Shown here: positions 44,801 through 52,923 of the stretch, one piece after another
Layout: each line of letters opens with the position of its first letter
How positions within the stretch are numbered: position 1 is the stretch's first letter
NCBI GenBank assembly: GCA_023423895.1
Contig: JAFAER010000021.1
Location: 62,001 to 126,000 of the forward strand
Direction: 5' to 3'
Source of the DNA: Pseudomonadota bacterium
GTDB taxonomy: Bacteria > Myxococcota_A > Polyangia > Polyangiales > Polyangiaceae
Length of the DNA stretch: 64,000 bases
Made by a program: the position numbers and the translations under genes
The notes under the pieces: model-generated
The model's database searches: none
Seen by the model: the letters and a program-made list of their open reading frames with translations, nothing else
Told to the model about the DNA's origin: nothing

Positions 44801-45927
44801 TCTTCTACCAGGGCTCGTACGACTACTACTGGCGCGCGATCCTCAAGGGCGAGGAGGGCGTGAAGAACGGCTACATGACGAACGCCGACTGGTTCAAGGA
44901 CCCGGCGGGCGGGCTCCCCGCGACGATGGCGACGACCTGGGGCCTCGACCGCCTCATCGACGTCCTCGGGACGCCGGACGTGGGCGTCTACATCCCGAAC
45001 CGGGACAGCGCGCTGCTTCCGGACGGCACGTTCTTCGAGCAGGCGACATCCTCTCCGTATGCGTGCACCGACTCGAGCGGTGCGACGGCGAAGTGCTCGT
45101 CCAACGCGAACCAGCTCACGCTCGACATCGACAGTGGCGCTCGGTACCGCTACACGCGCTACGACAACGCCACCGGTCAGGGCTTCTTCAATCGCATCAA
45201 GAACGTCGGGTCGTTCTACGACAAGATCGCGGCGCTCCTGACGCTCACCAACACGTCGACGAACTTCGTCGGCCAGGATCAGACGAACGCCGTCACCTAT
45301 CGAATCGGCTTCTACCTCGCGTACCCGAAGGCCATGTCCGGGGTGTTCGGCGGTGTCGCCACCGACTCGTTCGACAAGTACGCGTGGCGCGCCGAGTCGG
45401 CTCCGATCGGCAACGGCGCGACGACCCTGCTGACGCCCAACGTCTTCCAGACGCTCGGCGGCAGGGACGGCGTGAGCACGCCGGCGCCCGAGGGCAAGCT
45501 CAAGGGCACGGCGATCGATTCGGGTTGGTTCTTCTTCTACAAGGCGTACGCGCTGTTCTTCTCGATGGCGGAGTTCCAGTCGAACTACTCGCAGTCGTGG
45601 AACGACGCGGTTCGCGTCTGGTGTGTCGGTTGCGGCGAGGCGTTCACGCCCGGCGCCAACACCACGCCGGTCACGATGACGGACCCGCTCACGAGCAAGC
45701 AGTACGCGGCGATCGAATACGCCGACGGCCGCTACAGCCCCGGCGCGGACCTCATCAAGCAGGGCCAGAAGCTGATCGACGACTACAACGCGCGCAAGGA
45801 CGCGCCGGCCGACGCCGAGAACCGCGAGTACTACCTGAATCGCTCGGTCTCACGGCTTCAGAACCACGTCGAGCTGATGGACCTGATCCGCGGCCTGTAC
45901 CAGACGTACGGCTACACGCGGTTCTGA
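41896..45927 (+). CDS. Giant metzincin-type zinc metalloprotease lipoprotein (copy 1)
   Basis: I prefer the ATG at 41896 because GAAGGGG lies at a proper distance; ATG 41890 is an alternative. The 1343-aa product has a signal peptide ending AQGC and, like its paralogue at 56775, continues CAxERDPxxxVQ. The zinc site HEVGHTVGLRH is at 702-712 (HExxHxxGxxH) and a Met-turn VMDY has Met at 759, so it is a metzincin, closest to the DUF4953/DUF5117 zinc-dependent metalloproteases. The N-terminal 600 residues (YFLNAEWPDAMKPIAQQ, DLRYSFMYWVS) and C-terminal 550 are also shared with the paralogue. Probably outer-membrane anchored, acting on prey or matrix protein. Confidence 0.88.
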   Translation: MGVWKLRAKAAAFGVTALTVLGGAQGCAEERDPLNHVQANAVPKSIFLKADGQGRFLDLSDSWYFRATITDVPASQATAFIGAAGDMYRMKWRISPDGKELQAYREDPDILESGDPHGGVVAAFPIESHFDIRRGYNPSTGEETNVIEENDTDRPWDKREYMRVDWGTNKISQKVFVAPGFEAISASTSFVQAHDDPDHPTFEKGYVDITARYTVRPDVATCFYYYRDMGCGPGDISARLSFMKVPERDYEPREYPDRLPLLDDDGSPIRTVSGSPVGLPMMDEFGFFRTERAQYDQRYGTLEKRYLYRANNWNLWQEWFERDANGNILEHENGTKVEKPYKARKVRPIVYFLNAEWPDAMKPIAQQTADGWNDAFNETVASLRLLEDREPGSALSHAELRAEVDRMKAAGERSFVLCANNPVKEGDHEACGKPGTVARQGDLRYSFMYWVSKPQPSGPLGFGPSYADPITGEIFSASAYVYGAGLDTYAQNAVDIVNLLNGKTKEFDYVNGVSTDEYAKRLARGEVPGPRQSAVPGFNGIAPGEAGFDLKTAQKNVDLGINRALLKTIAEKGVPLATGPSGADRRAMIKGTPLERKIFDSPETHFLAGKTPEESLTDDDMQRISEVFAAQDVVKQENDRQRFLGEHHCYLDAALVDDSIVGLAKQMAAKYASLGSPAEQEQAQHAMWNDLRARILSGLLEHEVGHTVGLRHNFEGSSDALNFFDEFWDLKQENLQFGAPMTENQKNAGMTELQYSTVMDYGARFNADIRGLGKYDYAAIRFGYGNLVETFPKAAIKDPLYNAAPNKFGSGFFTGYSAEVLDNLNRQYRHYTMIPNEFNGGINALKKGAREIRPFADVVENARVAYLRAKGNTNSVKTTSANGGYDVVPYRYCGDEFAGSANRPLCQRWDQGMDSFEVVSDAMSRYRQYYVFDAFTRGRANGFNMMNGYLSKIATRYFSHVHAQYIHWLFYQGSYDYYWRAILKGEEGVKNGYMTNADWFKDPAGGLPATMATTWGLDRLIDVLGTPDVGVYIPNRDSALLPDGTFFEQATSSPYACTDSSGATAKCSSNANQLTLDIDSGARYRYTRYDNATGQGFFNRIKNVGSFYDKIAALLTLTNTSTNFVGQDQTNAVTYRIGFYLAYPKAMSGVFGGVATDSFDKYAWRAESAPIGNGATTLLTPNVFQTLGGRDGVSTPAPEGKLKGTAIDSGWFFFYKAYALFFSMAEFQSNYSQSWNDAVRVWCVGCGEAFTPGANTTPVTMTDPLTSKQYAAIEYADGRYSPGADLIKQGQKLIDDYNARKDAPADAENREYYLNRSVSRLQNHVELMDLIRGLYQTYGYTRF

Positions 45928-45943
45928 TCCGAGCCGGCGTCCT

Positions 45944-45973
45944 CGCTGGAGCAGCTCCCGAGCTGCTCCGGCG
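45944..45973. terminator. Stable hairpin after metzincin copy 1
   Basis: GGAGCAGCT-CCCG-AGCTGCTCC is a perfect 9-bp stem that extends to 13 bp with one G-U pair. It starts 17 bases after the stop codon. No U-run follows, so it may stabilise the 3' end rather than terminate. Confidence 0.5.
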
Positions 45974-46269
45974 GGTGGCCGTTGCGATGCGTGCGACGGA
46001 CAGCGTGTGCGCTGCTCGTCGCGAATTCCAGCGAGGCCCGCTTCGATGCGTCCGAGGTCGGTCGTACGCATGAGACATCGCCCTTCCCCGTCGTGAACGC
46101 CCCGGTCCTCGGTTCGGATGGGGTGAGCGGTTCAGCGTGCGCGAGCAGCCGCCTTGGGCTGGACGTCGAGGTGCTGTCGCCCGAGGAGATTCGCGGACGC
46201 GATTAGCGTGTGCCGCGGCGAGTTGGGGGGCGACGCCGTCGAGCAGAAGGGAATGGGATGGTGAGGACG

Positions 46270-46494
46270 GAGTCGTAGACGGCTCGTGACCGATGTTGGT
46301 CGAGACGGCGCGCGGCTTCTGGCGCTGAGTCGACGACGGCTTTGGACCGATGTGGCCGAGACGGGGCGTGGCTTCGGGCTGAGTCGACGACGGCTTTGGA
46401 CCGATGTTGGCCGAGACGGGGCGCGGCTTCGGACGCTGAGTCGTCGACGGCTCTAGACCATGTTGGCCGAGACGGGGCGCGGCTTCGGGCGGTG
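46270..46494. repeat. Four tandem copies of a ~57-bp repeat
   Basis: Copies run 46270-46326, 46327-46380, 46381-46437 and 46438-46494. Each holds GAGTCG(A/T)CGACGGCT, ACC(G)ATGTTGGCCGAGACGG and a GCGGCTTC-type end. Copy lengths of 57, 54, 57 and 57 are multiples of three, and a minus-strand frame (46203-46571) would read them as 18-19-residue repeats. No start or family evidence supports that frame. Confidence 0.85.
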
Positions 46495-46959
46495 TTCTTG
46501 CGCGGGCCGAGGGTCACACAGCTGCCGCGCACTGCACAATACGGAAGAGAGCCGAGAGCCGCTGACCGCATCGGAGTTCGTGCTCTTGCCCGACGTCGAC
46601 GGCGGACCTCTATGCTTCGGCTACGTCGCCCGGACTTCGACCGCGACGAGCGACTGGCACATCGATGGCAGCTCGAGAGGGATTTGAGCTCTCGAGGCCA
46701 TCGCTGCGCCAGTCGCTCGTCCGGTGACGCGGTGAGATCATCGCTCAGAAATTACCGGGCAATCGTGATTTTGATTGACGAGGTTTCGGCTGAAGACGTC
46801 TTCGTTCGCGTAGCTCGTGTTGGGATGAGGCACACGCGGCGACGCAAACGCGTGCTGACGACTTCGCTCGGCGAAGAGACGTCGCGACGTGATCGCGACG
46901 TCGATCGCACGCAGGAGCTGCCTTCCCGGACGGCCGAAATCTGCATGGTATGAACGCGC

Positions 46960-47001
46960 ATGACCAAGCTGGGGGAGGGCAGCATGACCAAGCTGGGGGA
47001 G
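46960..47001 (+). repeat. Duplicated start region of the HNH gene
   Basis: ATGACCAAGCTGGGGGAG occurs at 46960-46977 and 46984-47001, period 24 bases. Each copy contains an ATG, and the first supplies the purine-rich ribosome-binding site for the second. Confidence 0.9.
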
Positions 47002-48420
47002 CTGTCGAACGACGAGCTGCTTGCTCGTCTCCGCGCGCATGTCGGCCGAGGAAACGTTTGGTTGATCGGGTTGCTTGCCTACGTCGCGGAGGTGGATGCT
47101 CGGCGCCTCTATGCGGAGCAGGCGTGCACGTCGACATGGGACTTCTGCGTGCGAAAGCTCGGGATGAGTGATAGCGAGGCGCAGCGCCGTATCGCGGTGG
47201 CTCGCGTCGTCCGGCGCTTCCCGCTGGCGGGCGGGTATCTCGAGCGCGGCGAGGTCCATCTCTGCGCGCTCTACGAGCTGCACAAGCACGTGACTTTGGA
47301 CAATCACGAGGAGCTGCTTCGCGCAGCCGTCGGCAAGACCACGAAGGCAGTTGCGGAGATGCTCGCCGCGCGGTTCCCGAAGCCCGATGTGCACGCGTGC
47401 ATCGAGCCGCTCGACCCGCAGCCCGCGCTGCCGGTGGTGTCCGCGGAGAGCCCTCCACCGAGCGAGGTGGCCTCGTCCGCTGCTGCGGCGTTGTCCGCTT
47501 TGGCGACCTCGTCCGCTTTGGCGGCGTTGCCGGCGCTGGTGGCGTCGACGCCGCGCGAGTGGCCACGAGTCGAGCCGCTGTCAGCAAGCCGCTACCGAGT
47601 CGAGCTCACCATCTCCGCCGAGACGAGGGCCACGCTCGAAAACATCCAGGAGCTGATGCGCCATCGCAATCCGTCGGGCGATCTCGAGAAGATCATCGAG
47701 GTAGCGCTCGATCTTCTTCAGGCGAAGCTGGAGAGGGAGCGGCTCGGAAAGACCACCCGCTCCAAGGAGAAGACGCCGTCCTCGACGACCCCTGCCGACG
47801 GCGGGACGAGCAGCGCGGCACAGCATTCCCCGAAGCCTGCACGGCGACGGCACGTCGCGAAGGCGGTTCAGCGCGAGGTCTGGGCGCGGGACGGCGCGCA
47901 GTGCACCTTCGTCGATGCCGACGGCAATCGTTGTCCCGGGCGTGGATTCCTCGAGCTCGATCACATCGACGCGAAGGCGCTCGGCGGCAGCGACGAGGCG
48001 GCAAATCTCCGACTTCGATGTCGAGTGCACAACCGCGTTCATGCCGAGCACGTGTTCGGCCGCGCGTACATCGAGGAGCGGATCCACTTGCGACAACGGA
48101 AGTCCGCCGCGCCGACGCAGGCACGCCCGGGACAGGCTGCGCCTGCGCAGACGGGTGCGAAGGCGGCCGAGCCCGCGCAGCAACATCGGAAGCAGCCCAC
48201 GCCCGCGCAGGAACAACGGAAGGCCGCGTCGGAGCAGGCACGATCGAAGCCGACCGCGCTGGCGCACTCACCTTCGTTCGAGACCGCCGTGCGCGGACTT
48301 CGGACGCTCGGTTTCCGCGAGCCCGAGGTGCGTCAGGTCATCACGCGGCTGGAATCGAGCCTCGAGCCCGATACGTCTGCCGAGACGATCGTCAGACACG
48401 CGCTCCGACTGCTCACGTAG
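46984..48420 (+). CDS. HNH endonuclease-domain protein
   Basis: The start at 46984 is preferred: a duplicated upstream copy of the first codons (ATG at 46960) supplies the GGGGGAGGG ribosome-binding site. The 478-aa product has an N-terminal helical domain typical of DUF222-like HNH proteins (LARLRAHVGRGNVWLIGLL, LYELHKHVTLDNHEELLRA). The HNH nuclease is at about 295-365: cysteines in QCTFVDADGNRCPG, LELDHIDAKALGG (His327) and CRVHNRVHAEHVFG. A Gln/Ala/Pro-rich linker follows, then a C-terminal helical segment (VRGLRTLGFREPEVRQVITRL) resembling RuvA domain III. Probably a DNA-acting nuclease; target unknown. Confidence 0.85.
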   Translation: MTKLGELSNDELLARLRAHVGRGNVWLIGLLAYVAEVDARRLYAEQACTSTWDFCVRKLGMSDSEAQRRIAVARVVRRFPLAGGYLERGEVHLCALYELHKHVTLDNHEELLRAAVGKTTKAVAEMLAARFPKPDVHACIEPLDPQPALPVVSAESPPPSEVASSAAAALSALATSSALAALPALVASTPREWPRVEPLSASRYRVELTISAETRATLENIQELMRHRNPSGDLEKIIEVALDLLQAKLERERLGKTTRSKEKTPSSTTPADGGTSSAAQHSPKPARRRHVAKAVQREVWARDGAQCTFVDADGNRCPGRGFLELDHIDAKALGGSDEAANLRLRCRVHNRVHAEHVFGRAYIEERIHLRQRKSAAPTQARPGQAAPAQTGAKAAEPAQQHRKQPTPAQEQRKAASEQARSKPTALAHSPSFETAVRGLRTLGFREPEVRQVITRLESSLEPDTSAETIVRHALRLLT

Positions 48421-48801
48421 ATGCTGCGGGAACGCGAGCACCCGGGAGCTCGCCATGGCGCTGCCATCTCCTCAGGCGGCGAGGTCGCGCGCGGCTCGAA
48501 TCACGAACGAACGATCGACGATGTTCTGTTCGGTCCGGGGATGTTCGTACGGCGAACGAGCCGCTCACCAGTGGGGCTTGGAGGATCGCTCGTTGAAGGT
48601 CGTCACCCCGGCGCGGGTCGTTCGTCGAACGAACGAACGGAGCGATCGCTCCGCTGGCGTGGAGGGATTCGGGCGAGACAGCGTTCGCCTGACGAACGAC
48701 CTCGGCGCGAGGGCACGGCCAGGCCACATCGGGCCGGCCGTGCCTGGTGCGAGGCCGCTTTGGGAGCCTGCGTGTCGCTTTCAGCGCGTGTGAGGCACGC
48801 T
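48421..48801. other. Spacer rich in CGTTCG/CGAACG inverted repeats
   Basis: No gene is supported. It contains GTTCG-N5-CGAAC (48543-48557), CGTTCG-T-CGAACG (48619-48631), a perfect 16-bp palindrome CGGAGCGATCGCTCCG (48638-48653) and CGTTCG-CCTGA-CGAACG (48682-48698). It lies between convergent genes, so it may include their terminators. Confidence 0.6.
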
Positions 48802-50697
48802 TCAGCGCGTGTTGCGACGACGGCGGAGACCGAGGATCGCGAGGCCAAATGCGCCGATCGCGGCGACGAAGCCGTTGTTCGACGTCGAGGAGCCCGGCGA
48901 CGACGTCACCGCGCAGCCATCGCCCGAGTTGCCGCCGGTGGTGCGGCCGTCGGTGGTGCCGCCCGAGCTCGAGGACTTTCCGCCGCTCGAGCCGCTCGAG
49001 CCGCTCGAGCCGCCGGGGTTCTCCGGATCCGGATCCGGGGTCGTGCCGCCGCTGCTGCTGCCCGCGTCGGGCTTCGGATTGGAGGTGCCGGCGTAGTTCG
49101 GGGCGCCCGGCGTGAGCACGGCGCCGTCGGGCGTGTTCGCCGTCTTCCTCGTGCTGTCGTACGTCAGGCCCTCCGGATCGCTGCCGGCGAGGTCACCGCC
49201 GTACCAGGCGTTCGCGGACATGGCCGTCGTATTGCCGACGAGACGCGTCGCTCCGTCCGGCGGGCCGGCCGCCATCGTGAGCTGCGGCGCGTACGTGTAG
49301 TCGGTGGTGTTGTTCGCCTGCTGGAAGACGGAGACGCCGTCGACGATCGACGCACCGGACGGCAGCTCGAGCGTGCCGTCGTCGTTCGTGTCGTAGTCGG
49401 TCGTCGCCGTGATCGGCGCCGAGGGGCTCTTCACGATCACGAACGAGGTCGTCGCGTTCTCGAGCGGGCTCGTGCCCGTGTCGAGCGCGCTCGACGTGAT
49501 GACCGTCGTTGCGGGCGCGCCCGAGCCATGACCGCCAGTGGCAGCCTTGATGTATGCGAGCCCGTTCGAGCCGCAGTTGTGGCCGCCGAGGCTCACGACG
49601 ATGTCCGCGACGCCCGGAGATCCCGACGACGAGTCGCCGTCGCCCTCGAGCGCGACGAAGTAGTAGCCGTCGAGCGAAGCGCCCGGCGTGCAGAGGACCT
49701 CGGCGTATTCCCACGGCGCATCCGGCGTGCTGTTGTCGCCGGGCGGATTGATCTTCACCTCGTTGAGGAGCACGAGGCTCGGAGGCGGCCCGGCGTCGCC
49801 CGGCGTCCCGCTGTCTGGCTCGTTGCCTGCGTCGGGCTCGCCGCCTGCGTCGGGCTCGCCGCCTGCATCGGGCTCGCCGCCTGCGTCGGGCTCGTCGCCC
49901 GCGTCGGGCTCGTCGCCCGCGTCGGGCTCGCCGCCGCCGTCAGCGCCCGCGTCGAGGTCGGTGTTGCCCGCGTCGTTGCCCGCGTCCGTGCCCGCGCCAG
50001 CGCAGACGTTAGCGGGCGTAGCCGAGTTGCGCGGCGTCGGCGCGGCGACGTCGAAGTCGGCTGAGTTGTTGCCGGTGTCCGTGCATCCGCCACCCTTACG
50101 AATGGCGGCAGTGGTGTTCGTCATGCCAGAAGTCGCTGCCGTTTCCGACTGGGATGCGGTCCCGAAGCCGACAAGGTCGATCCAATCGACGCACGGATCT
50201 CCCGCTGCTCCGCAGCCGTCCAACAGCGTGGCTGACAGCGTGAGGGCAACCTTCCCGTTCGTGCCCGCGACGTTCACGGCTTCCGGGCCTGCAGTGATGT
50301 AGTCCGGCGCTGGCAAGGCAGGCGCGGCGCCAGTTCCTGCGATGAGCTGGACGAGAAAGTACTGCCCGGGTTGAAGCGTCCTGTTCGGCAGTTGGACGAC
50401 GTTGTTCGTCTTGCTGAAGTCGCCCGCGGTCGAGGCGTACTGGAGCGCCTTGCCTGCGAGGTTCACGTCCTGCGTGCCGCGATTGAACAGCTCGACGAAG
50501 TCGTTCTTGTAGGGCGCACCGGTGTTTCCGCCACCGCCATAGACCTGCGAGATGACGAGGTCGTCCGAGACGAGGGCCGCCGAGCGCACTGCGCCGAGTG
50601 TTTCATCTCCCGCGTCGGAACATCCCGCGGCGATCGCGAGAGCGGAGAGAGAACAGACCCCCAGAACCGTGGACGGACGCAGGTACTTCGTGGACAT
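48802..50697 (-). CDS. Lamin-tail-domain lipoprotein with MYXO-CTERM-like end
   Basis: The ATG at 50697 gives a 631-aa protein with lipobox IAAGC (Cys26). A lamin-tail-like (LTD) domain starts near 43 (DLVISQVYGGGGNTGAPYKN, then DFVELFNRGTQDVNLAG). A linker of repeated Glu-Pro-Asp-Ala-Gly units follows at about 255-300, then a second LTD-like domain (VLLNEVKINPPGDN, LDGYYFVALEGDGD). The C-terminus has a Gly/Ser-rich stretch, a cysteine in GCAVTSSPG, a TM helix (GFVAAIGAFGLAILGL) and RRRRNTR, resembling the MYXO-CTERM sorting tag. Both an N-terminal lipobox and a C-terminal tag are present, which is odd. Probably a surface adhesin or nuclease partner. Confidence 0.8.
   Translation of the reverse strand: MSTKYLRPSTVLGVCSLSALAIAAGCSDAGDETLGAVRSAALVSDDLVISQVYGGGGNTGAPYKNDFVELFNRGTQDVNLAGKALQYASTAGDFSKTNNVVQLPNRTLQPGQYFLVQLIAGTGAAPALPAPDYITAGPEAVNVAGTNGKVALTLSATLLDGCGAAGDPCVDWIDLVGFGTASQSETAATSGMTNTTAAIRKGGGCTDTGNNSADFDVAAPTPRNSATPANVCAGAGTDAGNDAGNTDLDAGADGGGEPDAGDEPDAGDEPDAGGEPDAGGEPDAGGEPDAGNEPDSGTPGDAGPPPSLVLLNEVKINPPGDNSTPDAPWEYAEVLCTPGASLDGYYFVALEGDGDSSSGSPGVADIVVSLGGHNCGSNGLAYIKAATGGHGSGAPATTVITSSALDTGTSPLENATTSFVIVKSPSAPITATTDYDTNDDGTLELPSGASIVDGVSVFQQANNTTDYTYAPQLTMAAGPPDGATRLVGNTTAMSANAWYGGDLAGSDPEGLTYDSTRKTANTPDGAVLTPGAPNYAGTSNPKPDAGSSSGGTTPDPDPENPGGSSGSSGSSGGKSSSSGGTTDGRTTGGNSGDGCAVTSSPGSSTSNNGFVAAIGAFGLAILGLRRRRNTR
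49808..49939. repeat. 18-bp repeats encoding (E)PDAG(G/D) units
   Basis: About six to seven copies of an 18-bp unit (CCTGCGTCGGGCTCGCCG and variants) encode six-residue E-P-D-A-G-G/D repeats in the linker of the LTD protein. In-frame copy-number variation is likely. Confidence 0.88.
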
Positions 50698-51221
50698 GCC
50701 GATCCCTTTCGAGCGAGAGGCGAACGCCGGGCACACTAGCGGCGAAGGCGATTCCGGCAATGCCGGAGAGGCGCTGTAACGCGAAAGATGCACGCGCGTT
50801 CCATTGGCTTCGACAGCGAGTCGTTAGCGCGAGCATCGGAAACCGAATGATCACGCGCGTCGGCCGTTTCGCACCGTCTCATCTCCGTGTCGACGGCGTG
50901 GACGAGGCAAGAGTGCGGGGATCGGACGTCCGCTCCCTCGCAATCCTGGGATCACGCAGAGACCCGGCGCCGTCGCGTTCCGCGCGCGTCGCAACGATCA
51001 GCGTCCGAGTCGAGCCATCTGCGCACCCGTCATCGAGCGCGCAGCGGTCCCGCATCCGTCGTCACTCGCTCGAACGGACCGCGTGGACGGGCCGCGCACG
51101 CGCAGCATCGACCGCATCACCGATCCCCCTTCGACCTTCCCGCCTTCCCACCTTCTTGTTTCTCGCCCCGCGAGCCCGCTCGCGTCGCGAGCCCCCCCGC
51201 CGAACGCCAATCGAGAAAAGG
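50698..51221. other. Spacer upstream of the LTD lipoprotein gene
   Basis: No gene is supported in these 524 bases. A GCTCGCG-T-CGCGAGC hairpin (51178-51192) lies about 30 bases past the stop of the minus-strand zinc-ribbon gene and may be its terminator. The LTD promoter should lie near 50700-50760 but is not recognisable. Confidence 0.55.
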
Positions 51222-52043
51222 TCAGTTCGCGCCCGTCACCTTGGCGAGGCCGCTCGTCTTCGCCTTGCCCGTGACCTTCGTGCCGACGAAGTCGACCTTC
51301 GCATTGCCGGAGGCGACGACGGAGTTGACCGACGACGTGATGCTGCCGCCGGTCACGGTGACCTTCGCGTTGCCGCCTGCTTCGATCGCGACCGGCGCGC
51401 TGATGTTCACATCGGTGAGCGTGAGCTGGCAGTTCGCGCTCGCTTTCACGCCGGCCTTGGCCGTGACGCCGGTGAGGGCGACGACGTCGTTGCCTCCGCA
51501 CGTGAACGTGGTCTTCCCGTCCCAGTCGGCGGCTTCGGCGGCCTTTGCGGCAGCGCCCGGGCTAGTGCTCGCGTTCTTGGCGGACATCCACACGTAGATG
51601 CCGATGCCCCCGAACGAGAGCAAGAGGATGCCGAGGATCACTGCGCCGATGATCCAGCCCCAGATCATGCTGGAGGCCTTGTCCTTCAGGTAGCCCTCCG
51701 GCGTCTTGCCGTTGATCTTCACGCGTAGCTGCTGGCCCCCGCCCATGTCGAACGTGCCGGCGGCCAGGTTGTGCTGCTGCTGCTGCTGCGGCTGGCCGTA
51801 GCCGCCGGCGTGAGGTTGCATTGGAGGAGGCATCGGCTGCGCGCCCGGAGGCGGCGGACCGAAGCCGAGGTTTTGAGCAAAGACGGCATTGAACTCGGGA
51901 TTGAACCCGCCGCCGGGGGCCTGCACCACGATCGGCGTGAGTGCCCCGCCATCGAAGGTGAAGAGCGAAAGACAGCGCATGCACCGCGCGTACTTTCCGC
52001 CGCCCGCCCACTCGAACTGCCCACCACAGTTGAGACATTGCAT
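51222..52043 (-). CDS. Zinc-ribbon membrane protein with repeated beta C-terminal domain
   Basis: The 273-aa product starts MQCLNCGGQFEWAGGGKYAR with CLNC and CMRC pairs, a zinc ribbon at residues 3-24. A Pro/Gln/Gly-rich linker follows, then one TM helix (about 128-155) and a C-terminal domain in which a short pattern recurs (VTAKAGVKASANCQL, VAIEAGGNAKVTV, SVVASGNAKVDF, KAKTSGLAKV), suggesting a small beta-helix like DUF3060. The topology is a cytoplasmic metal-binding head with a periplasmic beta domain. Function unknown. Confidence 0.72.
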   Translation of the reverse strand: MQCLNCGGQFEWAGGGKYARCMRCLSLFTFDGGALTPIVVQAPGGGFNPEFNAVFAQNLGFGPPPPGAQPMPPPMQPHAGGYGQPQQQQQHNLAAGTFDMGGGQQLRVKINGKTPEGYLKDKASSMIWGWIIGAVILGILLLSFGGIGIYVWMSAKNASTSPGAAAKAAEAADWDGKTTFTCGGNDVVALTGVTAKAGVKASANCQLTLTDVNISAPVAIEAGGNAKVTVTGGSITSSVNSVVASGNAKVDFVGTKVTGKAKTSGLAKVTGAN

Positions 52044-52142
52044 GTGACCGCCGAACGTATCGGATCGGCTGCCGCACGAGGAGTCTCCGGACGGGTGACC
52101 CGGGCTCCGATCGGGCGCGTCGACCCGACGCAGCGCGACGGC

Positions 52143-52748
52143 TCAGAACGCGTACGTGTACGAGACCTGCGCGCCGCCGGGCAGGCCCTGGACACGCATT
52201 CGCTCGATCTCTTTGGCGGCCGCCCACGTCTTCGGCGGAAGGATGTACGGGAAGAGCGAGCCCAGGATGCCGGCGCCGGCGCCGATGAAGACGCGTGCCG
52301 TGCGCTCCTCGACCGGCCAGCTCGGCTTCACCGGACCCAGAAACGTGTAGTCCATGATCGGACCGGTGACGCCCGCGACGATCGCGATCGCCGCCGCGAG
52401 TGGCCATTGCGCTCGCACGTTGCCCTCCGGCGGAGCGCCGTACGCCCAGAGCGGATCGCACTTCGGCAGCGAGAGATAGCCGCCGCTGAGGAACCCGCCC
52501 CAGGTGAAGCCGACGAGGCCGGGGCCGAGCAGCCGGACCGCAGGCTCGCGTTCGTGCTTGAGATGGCCGATGTTCACGTAGACGCTGGCCGCGAAACCGA
52601 GGGCGAAGGCCCCCGTGTACAGCCAGTCGAAGTGCGACGCTTTCTCGCAGAGCTCGATCTCCTTCGTCTGGCGCGGCCGGATGTCGTTCGCCGCGTACAC
52701 GTACGGCACCGGATCGGGCGAAGGAGGAAGTGCGGCGGGCGCGTCCAA
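52143..52748 (-). CDS. Small multipass membrane protein
   Basis: The open frame begins at a TTG (52748); GTG codons slightly downstream are alternatives, so the start is uncertain. The product is about 201 aa with several hydrophobic helices (for example GAFALGFAASVYVNIG, LLGPGLVGFTWGGFLSGG, AAIAIVAGVTGPIMDYTFLG, IGAGAGILGSLFPYILPP). No family is recognised. It is minus-strand and divergent from the phosphomannomutase gene. Confidence 0.6.
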   Translation of the reverse strand: MDAPAALPPSPDPVPYVYAANDIRPRQTKEIELCEKASHFDWLYTGAFALGFAASVYVNIGHLKHEREPAVRLLGPGLVGFTWGGFLSGGYLSLPKCDPLWAYGAPPEGNVRAQWPLAAAIAIVAGVTGPIMDYTFLGPVKPSWPVEERTARVFIGAGAGILGSLFPYILPPKTWAAAKEIERMRVQGLPGGAQVSYTYAF

Positions 52749-52923
52749 CGCGGCCGACCTTAGCTTGCTCCGCCAGGCCCTGTCACGGTCCTGGCGTCAC
52801 GCGAACGCTCGCGAACCGAACACAGCCGACGCCACCGCACCGTGTTCCAGGCGCGGCGGACGGCAGCCGATCGGTCGCTCAGCTCCCTTGCGGTTGGGGG
52901 ACAAACGAGGTTTTGTGGCCGAC

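Larger units (their letters stand above)
45928..46983. other. Gene-poor 1-kb spacer with tandem repeats
   Basis: I find no supported gene here. Apart from the terminator hairpin at its left end, the main structure is a four-copy ~57-bp repeat at 46270-46494. The right part (46735-46800) is relatively AT-rich and may contain the promoter of the HNH gene, but no clear -35/-10 pair is visible. Confidence 0.6.

Noticed and set aside
45982..46206. Plus-strand open frame of 74 codons after metzincin copy 1
   Set aside because: No ribosome-binding site, signal peptide or domain supports it.
46270..46494. Possible CRISPR array
   Set aside because: The copies are directly adjacent and the whole ~57-bp unit is conserved, so there are no unique spacers, and no cas genes lie nearby.
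46203..46571. Minus-strand frame with 18-19-residue repeats
   Set aside because: No start-site or homology evidence; kept only as a repeat finding.
49808..49939. Possible CRISPR or mobile repeat
   Set aside because: The 18-bp units are in frame and encode a simple peptide linker, so this is a coding tandem repeat.
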